Shown here in pieces: positions 17,627-27,516 of a stretch of DNA of 64,000 nt. Within the stretch, counting starts at the first letter, position 1. Every line of letters starts with the position of its first letter. Both the position numbers and the translations under genes were made by a program. Location: the NCBI RefSeq assembly GCF_002215215.1, contig NZ_CP018632.1:3344501-3408500 (forward strand), in the 5' to 3' direction. The DNA is from Granulosicoccus antarcticus IMCC3135 (GTDB lineage Bacteria; Pseudomonadota; Gammaproteobacteria; Granulosicoccales; Granulosicoccaceae). The notes beneath the pieces were generated by a model. That model did not search any database and was not told where the DNA came from. It saw nothing but the letters and a program-made list of their open reading frames with translations.

Positions 17627-17641
17627 GGTCAGGACCTGACC
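17627..17641. promoter_or_regulatory. Perfect 15-bp palindrome upstream of the beta-glucosidase
   Basis: GGTCAGG-A-CCTGACC is a perfect inverted repeat 21 bp upstream of the preferred GH1 start, in the region between divergent GH1 and xdhC-like genes. It could be an operator for the beta-glucosidase. If GH1 actually starts at 17660 it would fall inside the coding region and mean little. Confidence 0.3.
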
Positions 17642-17805
17642 CTGTTGAATTTTGACACATTCTTGATTTTATGGTGAACCATCAAGCTCTGATATGTACC
17701 CGGAGTCCAGTTGCTGTTGGTGCAGATGTCGTTGTTGGCGTGCAGAAGCTAGTAGAATAGGGGGCTCCATGAAGTGTGGCTGACAGGTTTGACAGGATCT
17801 TCTAG

Positions 17806-18747
17806 ATGCAAGACATGAAAAACAGCACGGTAGAGGTGCTGGAAGGCGCTGCACAGTGGCTGGAGGCGGGTCATGGTGTTGAACTTGTCACGGTGGTCCG
17901 CACCTGGGGCTCTTCGCCACGGCCAGTAGGCTCGATTGCAGCTGTGCGTGATGATGGCGTATTGGTGGGATCGGTGTCCGGAGGCTGCGTCGAGAAGCAG
18001 TTATCGGAAAGTTTTCGTGGTCAGGGAGCATCCCGAATTCACACCCATAAAGTGGATGACGAGCAAGCCAAGCGTTTTGGTCTTGCCTGCGGCGGTGAGT
18101 TGGAACTGGTCTTTGAAACGTTAGCCGATGCAAAGCCTCTGCGCGAACTGTTACAACGTCTGTCGCGCCGGGAACGGGTACGCCGAAACGTGAGTATTGG
18201 TGATAGTGAAGCCACATTGCACAGCGCTGCTCGCGATGACCAGTTCATGTGGGATGGTGAGAATCTTAATCAGGTTTTTGGACCTGCCTGGCGATTGCTG
18301 CTGGTGGGTGCCGGTCAATTGTCGCGTTTTACGGCCGAATTTGCCCTGGCCATCGACTTTGATGTGCTGGTGGTGGATCCGCGTGAGCAATTCAGAGAAG
18401 CATGGAACAATCCGCTGGTGCCGGTCCTGGCCGACAGCCCGGACGATGCCGTTCTGGCCCACGCAAACGATGCGAACAGTGCAGTTCTGGCACTGACTCA
18501 CGACCCGAACATCGATGATCTGGCCCTGATGGAGGCGTTGCCGGGAGAGTGCTTCTATGTCGGGGCTCTGGGCTCAGTTCGCAACTATGAAAAGCGGGTG
18601 AAACGCCTGGCTGGTCTGGATGTGCCGGCGGCAGCCATTGCTCGTCTGCGTGGTCCTATTGGTTTGTCCATCGGCAGTCGCACATCGGCAGAAATTGCCA
18701 TTTCAATCATGGCAGAGCTTATTCAGGTCCGGCACTCTCTGGCCTGA
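17806..18747 (+). CDS. XdhC/CoxI-family molybdoenzyme accessory protein
   Basis: This is a 313-residue protein with AGGA eight bases before ATG 17806. The N-terminal XdhC/CoxI domain has RTWGSSPRPVGS (34-45) and GSVSGGCVE; the cysteine in GGC is conserved in the family. The C-terminal Rossmann-like XdhC_C domain starts at RLLLVGAGQLSRF and continues through VGALGSVRNYEKR. XdhC proteins bind molybdenum cofactor, promote its sulfuration and insert it into xanthine-dehydrogenase-type enzymes. No molybdenum hydroxylase is encoded nearby, so its client must be elsewhere. Confidence 0.88.
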   Translation: MQDMKNSTVEVLEGAAQWLEAGHGVELVTVVRTWGSSPRPVGSIAAVRDDGVLVGSVSGGCVEKQLSESFRGQGASRIHTHKVDDEQAKRFGLACGGELELVFETLADAKPLRELLQRLSRRERVRRNVSIGDSEATLHSAARDDQFMWDGENLNQVFGPAWRLLLVGAGQLSRFTAEFALAIDFDVLVVDPREQFREAWNNPLVPVLADSPDDAVLAHANDANSAVLALTHDPNIDDLALMEALPGECFYVGALGSVRNYEKRVKRLAGLDVPAAAIARLRGPIGLSIGSRTSAEIAISIMAELIQVRHSLA

Positions 18748-18873
18748 TAACCATTGGGTCATGGCCAGTTAGGCGTGTACTTATCCATGAGTAGCTATAC
18801 TTCCCTTCTTTTTGTTCCACCTGCTGGTCGCTCGGCGCGCCAGGCATAACAACAACAGACTCACGAAATACAC

Positions 18874-21366
18874 ATGAGCGACATTGCAAGCAAGGCGAGT
18901 CATCGCATTACCTCACTGATCGCCGAGGCGATTGAGGCCACCGAGCGACAGGTGGTCGCGGCTATCGAGCTGCTTGATGGCGGGGCAACTGTACCGTTCA
19001 TCTCCCGTTATCGTAAAGAGGTGACCGGTGGGCTGACCGATAATCAGCTGCGCACACTGGAAGAGCGTCTTGGATATCTGCGTGAGCTGGATGATCGGCG
19101 CGAATCGATCATGTCTTCCATCGATGAGCAGGGCAAGCTGGACGACGCTCTACGTACCCGAATTCATAACGCGGCGACCAAGGCGGAGCTGGAAGATCTT
19201 TATCTGCCTTTCAAGAAAAAGCGTCGCACCAAAGGTCAGATTGCCATTGAGGCGGGGCTTTTGCCTCTGGCGGAACTGCTTTGGCAAAATCCGGAAAACG
19301 ACCCGCAGCAAGCGGCTGTACCCTACATTACGGCAACGGCTGCCAGTGGTGATGAAAAGGAAGCTGTTGCCGACGCAAAGGCTGCACTGGACGGTGCTCG
19401 CTACATTCTCATGGAACGTTTTGCCGAAGACGCCAGCCTGATAGCCAGGCTGCGGGAGCTGATGCAGAACCAAGCCTACTTCTGTGCAAGCCTGGTCAAG
19501 GGGCAGGAGCAGGAAGGTGCCAAGTTCCGGGATTACTTTGACCATCAGGAGCCTCTGGCTCGAGTCCCCGGTCATCGTGCTCTGGCAATGTTTCGAGGAC
19601 GTACCGAAGGTGCCTTGTCGCTGAACCTGCTGCTTCAAAAAGGGGATGAGTTCTCCGATGAGGGTTGTGTCAATCTGGTGGCCTCGCATGTGGGGTTTCA
19701 GCACACGGCACAGCCTGCAGACGACTGGCGTCAGCAGGTTGTCAGCTGGACCTGGAAGATCAAACTCTCCCTGCATCTGGAAACCGAATTGCTGGGTGCC
19801 TTGCGATCGCGCGCCGATGCTGAAGCCATCAGTGTGTTTGCCGCCAATTTGCAGGATCTTCTGCTGGCAGCTCCTGCAGGTCCACGTCCGACACTGGGTC
19901 TGGATCCCGGCTACCGTTCAGGTGTGAAAGTGACGGTGATTGATGCCACGGGCAAGGTGGTGGGCCACACCGCCATTTTCCCGCATAAGCCGCAACAGCA
20001 ATGGCAGCAGTCTCTGGGAACATTGGCACAACTGTGCAAGAAGCACGCGGTCGAGCTGGTGGCCATTGGTAATGGTACGGCAAGCCGTGAAACAGAGAAG
20101 CTGGCTGATGAGCTTATCGATGGCTTGCGCAAGGCCGGCACAGAGGGGCAGCGCCAGCTCATGACAAAAGTGGTGGTCTCCGAGGCAGGTGCTTCCGTTT
20201 ACTCGGCCTCACAACAGGCAGAAGACGAATTCCCGGATCTGGACGTCACCATCCGTGGTGCCATCTCCATCGCCAGGCGTTTGCAGGATCCGTTGGCGGA
20301 GCTGGTGAAAATTGATCCCAAAGCCATAGGCGTCGGGCAATATCAGCACGATGTATCCCAGACGGCGTTGGCCAAGAGCCTGGATGCCACAGTTGAGGAT
20401 TGCGTAAACTCTGTGGGTGTTGATCTGGATACAGCCTCGGCGGCTCTGCTTTCCCGGGTTGCCGGACTAACCCCGACACTGGCCAATAACATCGTTGCCT
20501 ATCGTGACGAGCAGGGTGCCTTCAAGAGCCGCAAGGAACTGAAAAAGGTACCACGCCTGGGACCCAAGGCATTTGAGCAGGCCGCAGGCTTCTTGCGAAT
20601 TCCCAATGGCAAGGATCCTCTGGATGCTTCTGGTGTGCACCCTGAAGCCTATCCTGTGGTGCAACGGATTATTGAATACTCAGGCAAGTCGCTGGAGCAA
20701 CTGATCGGTGATGCCAGTGTGCTGCGTGCTCTGGATGCCAGTCAATTCACCGACGAACAGTTCGGTCTGCCCACGGTCATGGATATTCTGAAGGAGCTGG
20801 AGAAGCCGGGTCGTGATCCACGCCCGGAATTTCGTGCGGTACAGTTTGCCGATGGTGTCGAGAAAGTCAGTGATCTGGTGCCCAACCAGGTACTGGAGGG
20901 CAAGGTGACCAACGTCACCGCATTTGGCGCCTTCGTCGATGTCGGGGTTCACCAGGATGGTCTGGTGCATATCTCGGCCTTGAGCGATACCTACGTCAAG
21001 GATCCACGAGATGTGGTCAAGGCGGGCGATATCGTCAAGGTCAAGGTCATGGCTGTGGATATCGAACGCCAGCGTATCGGTCTTTCCATGCGCCTGACTG
21101 ATGATGCGGAAGATGCGGCCGAAAGAGGGCGTGGTGGCTCCCGTGAGCAGGGCCAGCGTGCGAGTGGCAATGGTGGTGGGCGTGCAGGCTCGAGCCCCGG
21201 GCAACGTCCTGGTCAGGGTTCTGGACAGCGCTCCAACTCCAATCAGCGGGATAAACGCACTAATGGCTCTTCAGGCCGGCAGAAGCAGGCGACCTCACAT
21301 CGGGAGACCAGTGATCAGCCATCCGCATTGGCACTGTCGTTGAAGGCAGCTCTGGAAGGAAAGTAG
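18874..21366 (+). CDS. tex: Tex-family RNA-binding transcriptional accessory protein
   Basis: The 830-residue protein has the full Tex layout. The helical N-terminus contains the typical [15 protein letters not shown] segment (46-60). A YqgF/RNase H-like core has [13 protein letters not shown]. Helix-hairpin-helix repeats cover [13 protein letters not shown] through [17 protein letters not shown]. An S1 RNA-binding domain (about 670-740) reads [21 protein letters not shown]. The C-terminal tail (about 745-815) is Gly/Ser/Arg/Gln-rich and probably disordered. Tex binds nucleic acid, associates with transcription and affects gene expression in several pathogens. It is a single-gene unit here. 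Confidence 0.96.
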   Translation: MSDIASKASHRITSLIAEAIEATERQVVAAIELLDGGATVPFISRYRKEVTGGLTDNQLRTLEERLGYLRELDDRRESIMSSIDEQGKLDDALRTRIHNAATKAELEDLYLPFKKKRRTKGQIAIEAGLLPLAELLWQNPENDPQQAAVPYITATAASGDEKEAVADAKAALDGARYILMERFAEDASLIARLRELMQNQAYFCASLVKGQEQEGAKFRDYFDHQEPLARVPGHRALAMFRGRTEGALSLNLLLQKGDEFSDEGCVNLVASHVGFQHTAQPADDWRQQVVSWTWKIKLSLHLETELLGALRSRADAEAISVFAANLQDLLLAAPAGPRPTLGLDPGYRSGVKVTVIDATGKVVGHTAIFPHKPQQQWQQSLGTLAQLCKKHAVELVAIGNGTASRETEKLADELIDGLRKAGTEGQRQLMTKVVVSEAGASVYSASQQAEDEFPDLDVTIRGAISIARRLQDPLAELVKIDPKAIGVGQYQHDVSQTALAKSLDATVEDCVNSVGVDLDTASAALLSRVAGLTPTLANNIVAYRDEQGAFKSRKELKKVPRLGPKAFEQAAGFLRIPNGKDPLDASGVHPEAYPVVQRIIEYSGKSLEQLIGDASVLRALDASQFTDEQFGLPTVMDILKELEKPGRDPRPEFRAVQFADGVEKVSDLVPNQVLEGKVTNVTAFGAFVDVGVHQDGLVHISALSDTYVKDPRDVVKAGDIVKVKVMAVDIERQRIGLSMRLTDDAEDAAERGRGGSREQGQRASGNGGGRAGSSPGQRPGQGSGQRSNSNQRDKRTNGSSGRQKQATSHRETSDQPSALALSLKAALEGK

Positions 21367-21397
21367 ATCGGTTTACGAAAAAGTCGCACAGCGGTCT

Positions 21398-21420
21398 GAA
21401 GTCATCCCCGGGATGGCTTC
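21398..21420 (+). terminator. Hairpin downstream of tex
   Basis: GAAGTCATCC (21398-21407) pairs with GGATGGCTTC (21411-21420) with one G-T wobble and a CCG loop. No T-run follows, so it may end transcription weakly or protect the tex mRNA 3' end. The remaining bases to 21588 show no gene. Confidence 0.45.
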
Positions 21421-21588
21421 AAACCACTGCTTGCCAGAATTGTCGTGTTCGATCACTGACGTGTCAGTTCTGTGACCCAGATTCAGATCTGAGCGTGGAG
21501 TCCGGCATGATTTCCGGTTCGCCGCTCAACCTGTTACAAAAACAGCCGCTCATCAGTTTCAGATACTTACTGTGATTGAATAAATCTG

Positions 21589-22539
21589 ATGACGGACTAT
21601 TTTCGACTCGTAACCCGTAGCGATTTTGATGGATTGGTTTGTGCGGTATTGCTCAAGCATATTGACCTGATCGATGACATAGAGTTTGTGCACCCAAAGG
21701 ATATGCAGGATGGCAAGATCGATATCGGAGCGCGCGATATCACAACCAACCTGCCTTTCGTGGCAGGTGCTCATCTGGTGTTTGATCATCATGAATCGGA
21801 GACCCAGCGCAACGATACGAGCGTAGCCAACTACGTCATTGATGCCGATGCGCCTTCGGCGGCCCGCGTTGTGTGGAAGCACTATGGTGGGCATGACACT
21901 TTTCCTGCGCGTTGGGATGAGATGATGGAGGCGGTGGACAAGGCTGATTCTGCTCAGTTCAGCATGCAGGAAGTGCTGGAACCCACGGGTTGGGAGATGC
22001 TGAATATGCTGATGGACTCGCGTACCGGTCTTGGCAGGTTCAGGGAGTTCACTATTTCCAACTACGCTCTGATGATGTCTCTGATCGATCACTGCAAGGA
22101 ATCAACCATCGAACAGATTCTGCAACTGCCTGATGTCCGGGAAAGGGTTGAGCTGTATGAGGAGCATAAGCAAGCCTTCAAGGACCAGGTATATCGTTGC
22201 AGTACCGTGCATGAGAACCTGGTTGTACTGGATCTGCGTGATGAGGAAGTGATCTATCCGGGCAGTCGGTTCAGCATCTACGCCTTGTTCCCGCAGTGCA
22301 ATATCTCGATTCACAGATTGTGGGGGTTTCGTCAGCAAAATACCGTGTTTGCCACAGGTAAGTCCATCTTCGATCGCAGCTGCAAAACGCATGTGGGTGA
22401 ATTGATGCTCAAATATGGTGGGGGCGGGCACGCAGCTGCCGGAACATGCCAGATTGATAATGACAATGCCGACACGGTTGTTGCTGAACTGATTGCTCAG
22501 ATCAATGCCAATGAGGTGGTTTTCGCCAAAGCCAGCTGA
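21589..22539 (+). CDS. DHH/DHHA1-family phosphoesterase
   Basis: This 316-residue protein has the DHH motifs in order: TRSDFDG (9-15), the metal-binding DHH itself at 66-68 in VFDHHES, and an acidic site around VDKADS. The C-terminal DHHA1 signature is KYGGGGHAAAG (about 281-291). The family includes NrnA nano-RNases/pAp phosphatases, exopolyphosphatases and RecJ. The size and DHHA1 domain fit NrnA-like or exopolyphosphatase-like enzymes, and sequence alone cannot choose between them. It would act in the cytoplasm with divalent metal. There is no operon partner; the S4 gene begins 256 bp downstream. Confidence 0.88.
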   Translation: MTDYFRLVTRSDFDGLVCAVLLKHIDLIDDIEFVHPKDMQDGKIDIGARDITTNLPFVAGAHLVFDHHESETQRNDTSVANYVIDADAPSAARVVWKHYGGHDTFPARWDEMMEAVDKADSAQFSMQEVLEPTGWEMLNMLMDSRTGLGRFREFTISNYALMMSLIDHCKESTIEQILQLPDVRERVELYEEHKQAFKDQVYRCSTVHENLVVLDLRDEEVIYPGSRFSIYALFPQCNISIHRLWGFRQQNTVFATGKSIFDRSCKTHVGELMLKYGGGGHAAAGTCQIDNDNADTVVAELIAQINANEVVFAKAS

Positions 22540-22795
22540 GCCCGCCTGCGGTTTAGGTTTCAGACTGAAAAACGTCATCAAATCAGGAGGATGGCGTTCT
22601 GTCGCAAGCTCCATTGGCGCGCTCGTCGGACCGTGTCAGGTGCATGTTCTGGCCGTGCCCTTCAGGCAGGCATATAACCTGTAAGATACGATGATTTACA
22701 TTAGAACTGTATATAAGTCTAGGTCGTTGGTTTCGCAGGATAGTGGACAGGGTGTATTGTGAGTACTGACACTCATCAAATACTCTATCCTTCGC

Positions 22796-23065
22796 ATGTC
22801 CGAACAAACAGCTTCGCAATCCGCCTTACCGGCTGACACAAACCAGATTCAGGTCGTCCTGCGTAGCCAGCCTGTTGAGCTCTACAAGATCCTCAAGTTC
22901 GAGGGCCTGGCCAGTAGCGGTGCGGAAGCCAAACAACTGATTGATGAGGGGTTGGTGCTGGTCAACGGCGAGGCTGAATACCGTCGTCGAAGAAAGATCA
23001 TGGACAATGACTGGATTCAGTTCGAAGGCCAGCAGTATCGGATGATTGCCGATGGCGATATCTGA
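22796..23065 (+). CDS. Small S4-domain RNA-binding protein
   Basis: This 89-residue protein is almost entirely an S4 domain. ELYKILKFEGLASSGAEAKQLIDEGLVLVNGE contains the two helices and strand that bind structured RNA. It resembles YbcJ/YaaA-type single-domain S4 proteins, which are thought to bind RNA or ribosomal particles. Its last 14 bases overlap the start of the histidine kinase at 23052, so the two genes share a transcript. The preceding 256 bp hold no gene that I can see. Confidence 0.85.
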   Translation: MSEQTASQSALPADTNQIQVVLRSQPVELYKILKFEGLASSGAEAKQLIDEGLVLVNGEAEYRRRRKIMDNDWIQFEGQQYRMIADGDI

Positions 23066-24947
23066 GAGTCCCACAGCCCTGCCAGAATCACACGGCGATA
23101 AACTCTGGCAAAGGGATCAGGAAATTCAAGTAGCCAAGTTCATGTTGCTGTGCGGCAATCTGGGCTGGGTTATTGTCGGTACTCTCGTAACCGGACTGGC
23201 ACTCTTCGTCGCTGCAAAGGATCAGATGCCTTTGAGTCAGCGTCTGCCCTGGATCACCATGTTGCTATTGCTGATCGCCGTCAGAGTTGTAATGTTGCGG
23301 TATTGGCTGCGTGTTCCGACAACGTCTGGCAATGTGAATGCCCGCATTGTACTGGCCACCTCGCTCTCTACCTGTCTGGCCATCCTGTTTGGCCTGTTTG
23401 GTTATCTGGCTGTCTCGGAAAACAGCCCATTGACCAATCTGCTCGTGATCATGGTCTCCACGGGCATGGTGGCATCAGCCTCGGCGGCAATCTCGCATAT
23501 GCTGCCCATGTTCATGCTTTACATATTTCCTCTGATGCTGCCCGTGGCTTATCGCATGACGCAATTCGAGCAGGCGGGCTATCACTGGATTGCCGGTCTG
23601 ATTATTTTGTACCTGGTTGTGTGCGTGGGCACCTCGCGCAATATTCGTGCATCGATCATGCAATCTATCAACATCCGCTTCGATAATCAGAATCTGCTCG
23701 GCAGCTTGCGTGATGAAAAGCAGCGTGCTGAGGTCGCTTTGAAGAGCGAAGAGCAGGCCAACCTGGCCAAGTCAAAATTTCTGGCAGCAGCCAGTCACGA
23801 TCTGCGACAACCGCTGCACTCATTGCGATTGTTTACTGCAACGCTGGAATTGCAGACTCGAAATACTCAGCACAAGACCCTGGTCTCTCAGATCGATTCT
23901 TCTGTCAAGTCACTGGAAGATCTGTTCAACGCCTTGCTTGATATATCCAAGCTGGATGCCGGTACGCTATCCGTTGAAAAGAATCACGTGTTTCTGGATT
24001 CACTGTTGTCACAGATTGAAGGTGAATTCAAGCCACTGGCACATGAGAAGCAATTGCACTTCAATGTGGAGTTGGCAGATCATGTGATTTTTACGGATGC
24101 CTTGTTGCTGGAAAGATTGATCCGCAATTTGTGCAGTAATGCTATTCGTTACACCGATGCTGGTGGTGTGGATGTGCAAACTCGTGTTGAGGACGACCGG
24201 GTTTTCATTACCATCTCAGATACAGGGGTTGGTATTCCGGAGGCTGATCACGTTCGCGTCTTTGATGAGTTTGTGCAGCTGGGTAATGTAGAGCGAGACC
24301 GTAATCAGGGCATTGGTCTGGGCTTGTCCATTGTCAGGCGGTTGTCGAATCTGTTGGGCCTGGACGTCAAGGTGCAATCAGAGCCAGGCAAGGGCTCGAC
24401 ATTTACCGTGGGAGTGTCCCTGGGCGATCGGGCGCAGTGCGAGCATATGGCACGTTTTCCAGCTGACAGTGGTGAGGCGGTAGATTCGCTTTTCGTGCTG
24501 GTCATCGATGATGAAGAGGAGGTTTGTCTGGCCATCGAGGGTTTGCTGGAGACCTGGGGTTGCATTGTCATGACAGCAACATCGGGCGATACCGCTTTGC
24601 AGCAACTTGATGAGATCGGTGAAGTGCCCGATGTGCTGGTCAGTGACTACCGCCTGCGACAGGGAGAAACCGGTGGTGATGTGATACGTCGCATACGTAC
24701 TCACCTACAGTGTGAAATACCGGCAGTGATACTGACAGGCGATATTGCACCCGACAGGTTGCAGGATATCAAGTCGCTCGGTTTTCCGATGTTGCACAAG
24801 CCCTGTGAGCCTGAAGAGTTGCGACAATTGCTGGCCAGTGCTGCCAAGACAGCGCCGACCAGCGGTTTCATGAAGTCGTTAAAGGACGGCGCAGTGGCAA
24901 AAGTGCCTGGCGCCGCCGTACCTACTCTGAGAGTCGTTGAAGGCTAA
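23052..24947 (+). CDS. Hybrid sensor histidine kinase with C-terminal receiver domain
   Basis: This is a 631-residue protein from ATG 23052; TTG 23046 is an alternative. About six membrane segments occupy residues 30-195 with little periplasmic exposure, so it may sense a membrane or intracellular signal. A coiled segment leads to the H-box SHDLRQPLHSLRLF, then N-box LIRNLCSNAIRYT and ATP-lid boxes DTGVGIP, GIGLGLSIV and GKGSTF. A CheY-like receiver follows, with DDEEE, phosphoacceptor Asp in LVSDYRL and Lys in LHKPC. The SHDLRQP H-box belongs to a subgroup common in Proteobacteria. No cognate regulator is adjacent. It overlaps the S4 gene upstream. Confidence 0.92.
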   Translation: MAISESPTALPESHGDKLWQRDQEIQVAKFMLLCGNLGWVIVGTLVTGLALFVAAKDQMPLSQRLPWITMLLLLIAVRVVMLRYWLRVPTTSGNVNARIVLATSLSTCLAILFGLFGYLAVSENSPLTNLLVIMVSTGMVASASAAISHMLPMFMLYIFPLMLPVAYRMTQFEQAGYHWIAGLIILYLVVCVGTSRNIRASIMQSINIRFDNQNLLGSLRDEKQRAEVALKSEEQANLAKSKFLAAASHDLRQPLHSLRLFTATLELQTRNTQHKTLVSQIDSSVKSLEDLFNALLDISKLDAGTLSVEKNHVFLDSLLSQIEGEFKPLAHEKQLHFNVELADHVIFTDALLLERLIRNLCSNAIRYTDAGGVDVQTRVEDDRVFITISDTGVGIPEADHVRVFDEFVQLGNVERDRNQGIGLGLSIVRRLSNLLGLDVKVQSEPGKGSTFTVGVSLGDRAQCEHMARFPADSGEAVDSLFVLVIDDEEEVCLAIEGLLETWGCIVMTATSGDTALQQLDEIGEVPDVLVSDYRLRQGETGGDVIRRIRTHLQCEIPAVILTGDIAPDRLQDIKSLGFPMLHKPCEPEELRQLLASAAKTAPTSGFMKSLKDGAVAKVPGAAVPTLRVVEG

Positions 24948-24957
24948 GGGCCGCTGT

Positions 24958-26871
24958 TTACAAGTTGCGAATATCAACCGGGACGGTCTCGCCATCGGGT
25001 GTAAATCCGAATACACGACCGTAGAAGCTCAGTTCGGAACGAATGGCTGTGGTAATGGTTGCAGCCTGTCGGAACCCGTGTTGCTCGCCAGCAAATTCCA
25101 GATACGCTACCGGCAATTTGCGCGCATCCAGAGCATCCACAATCATGCGTGACTGATTGGGAGGCACAATCTTGTCATCAGAGCCCTGCATGACGATCAT
25201 GGGGGCAGTGAATCCGTCCAGATGATTGATAGGTGAGCGCTGTGCATAGATATCAGCATCCTCTGGCCAGCTTCCGATCAGATTATCGAGGTAGCGTGAT
25301 TCGAACTTGTGTGTGTCATTGGCCAGGGCTTCCAGGTCGGCTACCCCGTAAAGACTGGTGCCGGCTGTAAACAGATCGTGAAAGGCCAAGGCCGATAGCA
25401 CGGTAAAGCCACCAGCGCTGCCGCCACGAATGATCAGCCGTTGTACATCCACATCGCCGCGATCCACCAGGAAGCGAGCTACTGCGACGCAATCCTCGAC
25501 ATCAGCTATTCCCCATTCGCCATTGAGTTTTTGCCGGTAACGTCGTCCGAAGCCACTGCTGCCACGGTAGTTGACATCTACCACCGCAAATCCGCGACTG
25601 GTCCAGAAACGTTGTGCCAGTGAAATCTGCGAGCGCGCCGCTGATGTGGGGCCACCATGGGCCAGAACAATCAGTGGTGGTTTTTCATTATCGGGGGCCG
25701 AGTATTCAGGGTTGGCAGGTGCATAATACAAGGCGTGCGCCTCATCACTACCATCACTGCCGGTCGGAAAGCTGATAACTTCCGGTGCCTGCAGATAGCC
25801 ATCCGATAGTGGTAGGGGCTTGGGATCACTGACGATTTTACCGTCAAAATGCACCGCCAGTTCCCGGCTCCACGAAGCACTGGCAAAGGCCAGCTTGTTG
25901 CCACTAAAGCGTATGGAATAGAACGAAGTATCTTCAGGGAATCCGGGAAGGTGATCGATGCCGCCCTTGAAGCTGGCAGCCAGCACCTGTCCTGTTTCAT
26001 CAAAGCCGTAACGGGACAAGCCATGTACCCAGGGTGGATAGCCAATCTCGCCGTCTGCCGTAAATACGGGTGTGCTCTGGCCTAGTGCATACAGTTGCCA
26101 CAGGTCCGAACGATCTGACAAGTAGTGCAGGGTGCCATCAGGCGACCAGGCAGGTTCGACAATGGATTCATCCTGTCCTCCTGCGACGTGTTGTACCTGG
26201 CTGATGGCAATAGAACCCTTTGAGCTTTGCAGCGTTGCAAGCTTCAAGGAACTATCATCCCAGGGCATGTTCGGGTGTTCCCACTGCACCCACGCCAGCG
26301 CCTTGCCCTCGGGGGACAGGCAGGGCGAGCCGTAGAAGTCACTGCCGCTGGCCAGATCGACGCTGCATCCCGAACCATCGCTGGCGATAGCGATGATGAG
26401 GTTCTCAGGTTGGCAGGGTACATCCGAGTCTGCCCCAATAGCATGACGTTCAGCCACACCGATGAGCCAATGACCGTCCGGTGTCGGCCGAAAGTCGGCA
26501 TAGCGCCAGGCACGTGGTTCGGGTGGCTCGGCACTGAGTATGAGTGGTTCGCAACCAGGGGTAAGTGCACGCAGCCTTTGGTCGCTGTGATCCACGTACC
26601 ACAAGGTACCGTTCTGTGCCCACCAGGAGCCGCCGCCGTATTCGTGTACGGTTGTGCGCACATTAGCCTCTGGCGGCGTTATCTCTTGAGCGGTGCCGTC
26701 AAACCAGCGCATGATGGCAACCCGGCCACCTTCACCCGGACGTGACTCTGCCCACCAGACAGTGTCACCATCGGGCACCACTTCGGTTATGACTGCGCCA
26801 CCGGTCACCAGCATGTCTGCGGTTATCGGTGACGCCCACGTGCCGTAGGGCGCTTGTTTGACGGCTGTCAC
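24958..26871 (-). CDS. S9-family prolyl oligopeptidase/acylaminoacyl peptidase
   Basis: This 637-residue protein starts with GTG at 26871, one base after the stop of the upstream peroxiredoxin, so the two are co-transcribed. The first 380 residues form a beta-propeller-like region. The C-terminal alpha/beta hydrolase domain begins around LIVLAHGGPTS. Nucleophile Ser485 lies in RGGSAGG, the acid in QGSDDKIVPP and the histidine in EQHGFR, all in the expected order. No signal peptide is visible, suggesting a cytoplasmic peptidase cutting oligopeptides or acylated peptides. Confidence 0.93.
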   Translation of the reverse strand: MTAVKQAPYGTWASPITADMLVTGGAVITEVVPDGDTVWWAESRPGEGGRVAIMRWFDGTAQEITPPEANVRTTVHEYGGGSWWAQNGTLWYVDHSDQRLRALTPGCEPLILSAEPPEPRAWRYADFRPTPDGHWLIGVAERHAIGADSDVPCQPENLIIAIASDGSGCSVDLASGSDFYGSPCLSPEGKALAWVQWEHPNMPWDDSSLKLATLQSSKGSIAISQVQHVAGGQDESIVEPAWSPDGTLHYLSDRSDLWQLYALGQSTPVFTADGEIGYPPWVHGLSRYGFDETGQVLAASFKGGIDHLPGFPEDTSFYSIRFSGNKLAFASASWSRELAVHFDGKIVSDPKPLPLSDGYLQAPEVISFPTGSDGSDEAHALYYAPANPEYSAPDNEKPPLIVLAHGGPTSAARSQISLAQRFWTSRGFAVVDVNYRGSSGFGRRYRQKLNGEWGIADVEDCVAVARFLVDRGDVDVQRLIIRGGSAGGFTVLSALAFHDLFTAGTSLYGVADLEALANDTHKFESRYLDNLIGSWPEDADIYAQRSPINHLDGFTAPMIVMQGSDDKIVPPNQSRMIVDALDARKLPVAYLEFAGEQHGFRQAATITTAIRSELSFYGRVFGFTPDGETVPVDIRNL

Positions 26872-26872
26872 T

Positions 26873-27400
26873 TTAAACGACGGTACCGCGAGTAGGACGG
26901 TTGTTGGTGATGTTGAATTTCATTCCATCGAGCAATTCTGCAAGATCAGGGCGCGCTGCAGGTCCGTTGGAAATGGTGACGATCTGAATTTCTGCATCCG
27001 GGCGCAGGCAGAAGATACCAGGCTCTGAAAAACGTGCTGGAGCTTCATCAGGGCTTAAAGGTTCTGTGATGTAGACACCCAGACGGCGCATGTCGGCCTC
27101 GCTCAGGCCATAACCAACCGGGAAGGTCCAGCCAAATTCACCGACATCCATCGTGGCTCTTTCTTGTGTATCTGCCGAAAGTGCGACAACCTTGATACCC
27201 GCTTCCGTAAATTGTGCCTGCATCGTCTCCAGCGTATTGAGGTATCGCTTGCAGCGTGGGCAATGCTTGCCGCGGTAGATAACCAGAAGCATCCAGTCAT
27301 CAATGGGCTTGCCAACGGTCATGCTGCCACCACCGACAAGATCGAAAGTGAATTCGGGAATGGGCTGGCCGACAACGGGCTTGGGAGTCAATGCTGACAT
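26873..27400 (-). CDS. Peroxiredoxin-like (AhpC/TSA) protein
   Basis: The protein is 175 residues long from ATG 27400; a farther in-frame start at 27520 would add 40 residues lacking fold features. YRGKHCPRCKRYL holds Cys47 and Cys50 as a CPRC motif at the position of the peroxidatic cysteine. This is typical of the AhpC/TSA 'redoxin' subgroup with a CxxC active site. VVALSADTQE and VGYGLSEADMRRLGVY follow as in peroxiredoxins. It would reduce peroxides or act as a thiol oxidoreductase. It is directly upstream of, and probably co-expressed with, the S9 peptidase. Confidence 0.85.
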   Translation of the reverse strand: MSALTPKPVVGQPIPEFTFDLVGGGSMTVGKPIDDWMLLVIYRGKHCPRCKRYLNTLETMQAQFTEAGIKVVALSADTQERATMDVGEFGWTFPVGYGLSEADMRRLGVYITEPLSPDEAPARFSEPGIFCLRPDAEIQIVTISNGPAARPDLAELLDGMKFNITNNRPTRGTVV

Positions 27401-27516
27401 GATGGGTAGTCCGGTGAATTGAAAAAGGAAGGATAGTCTACTGGTGTTACTTGTGCTTTCTACTTGAATCTGGCCACGGTAAAGCTGTGCCTTAGTTACT
27501 GCTTGTATTGAAAGGT

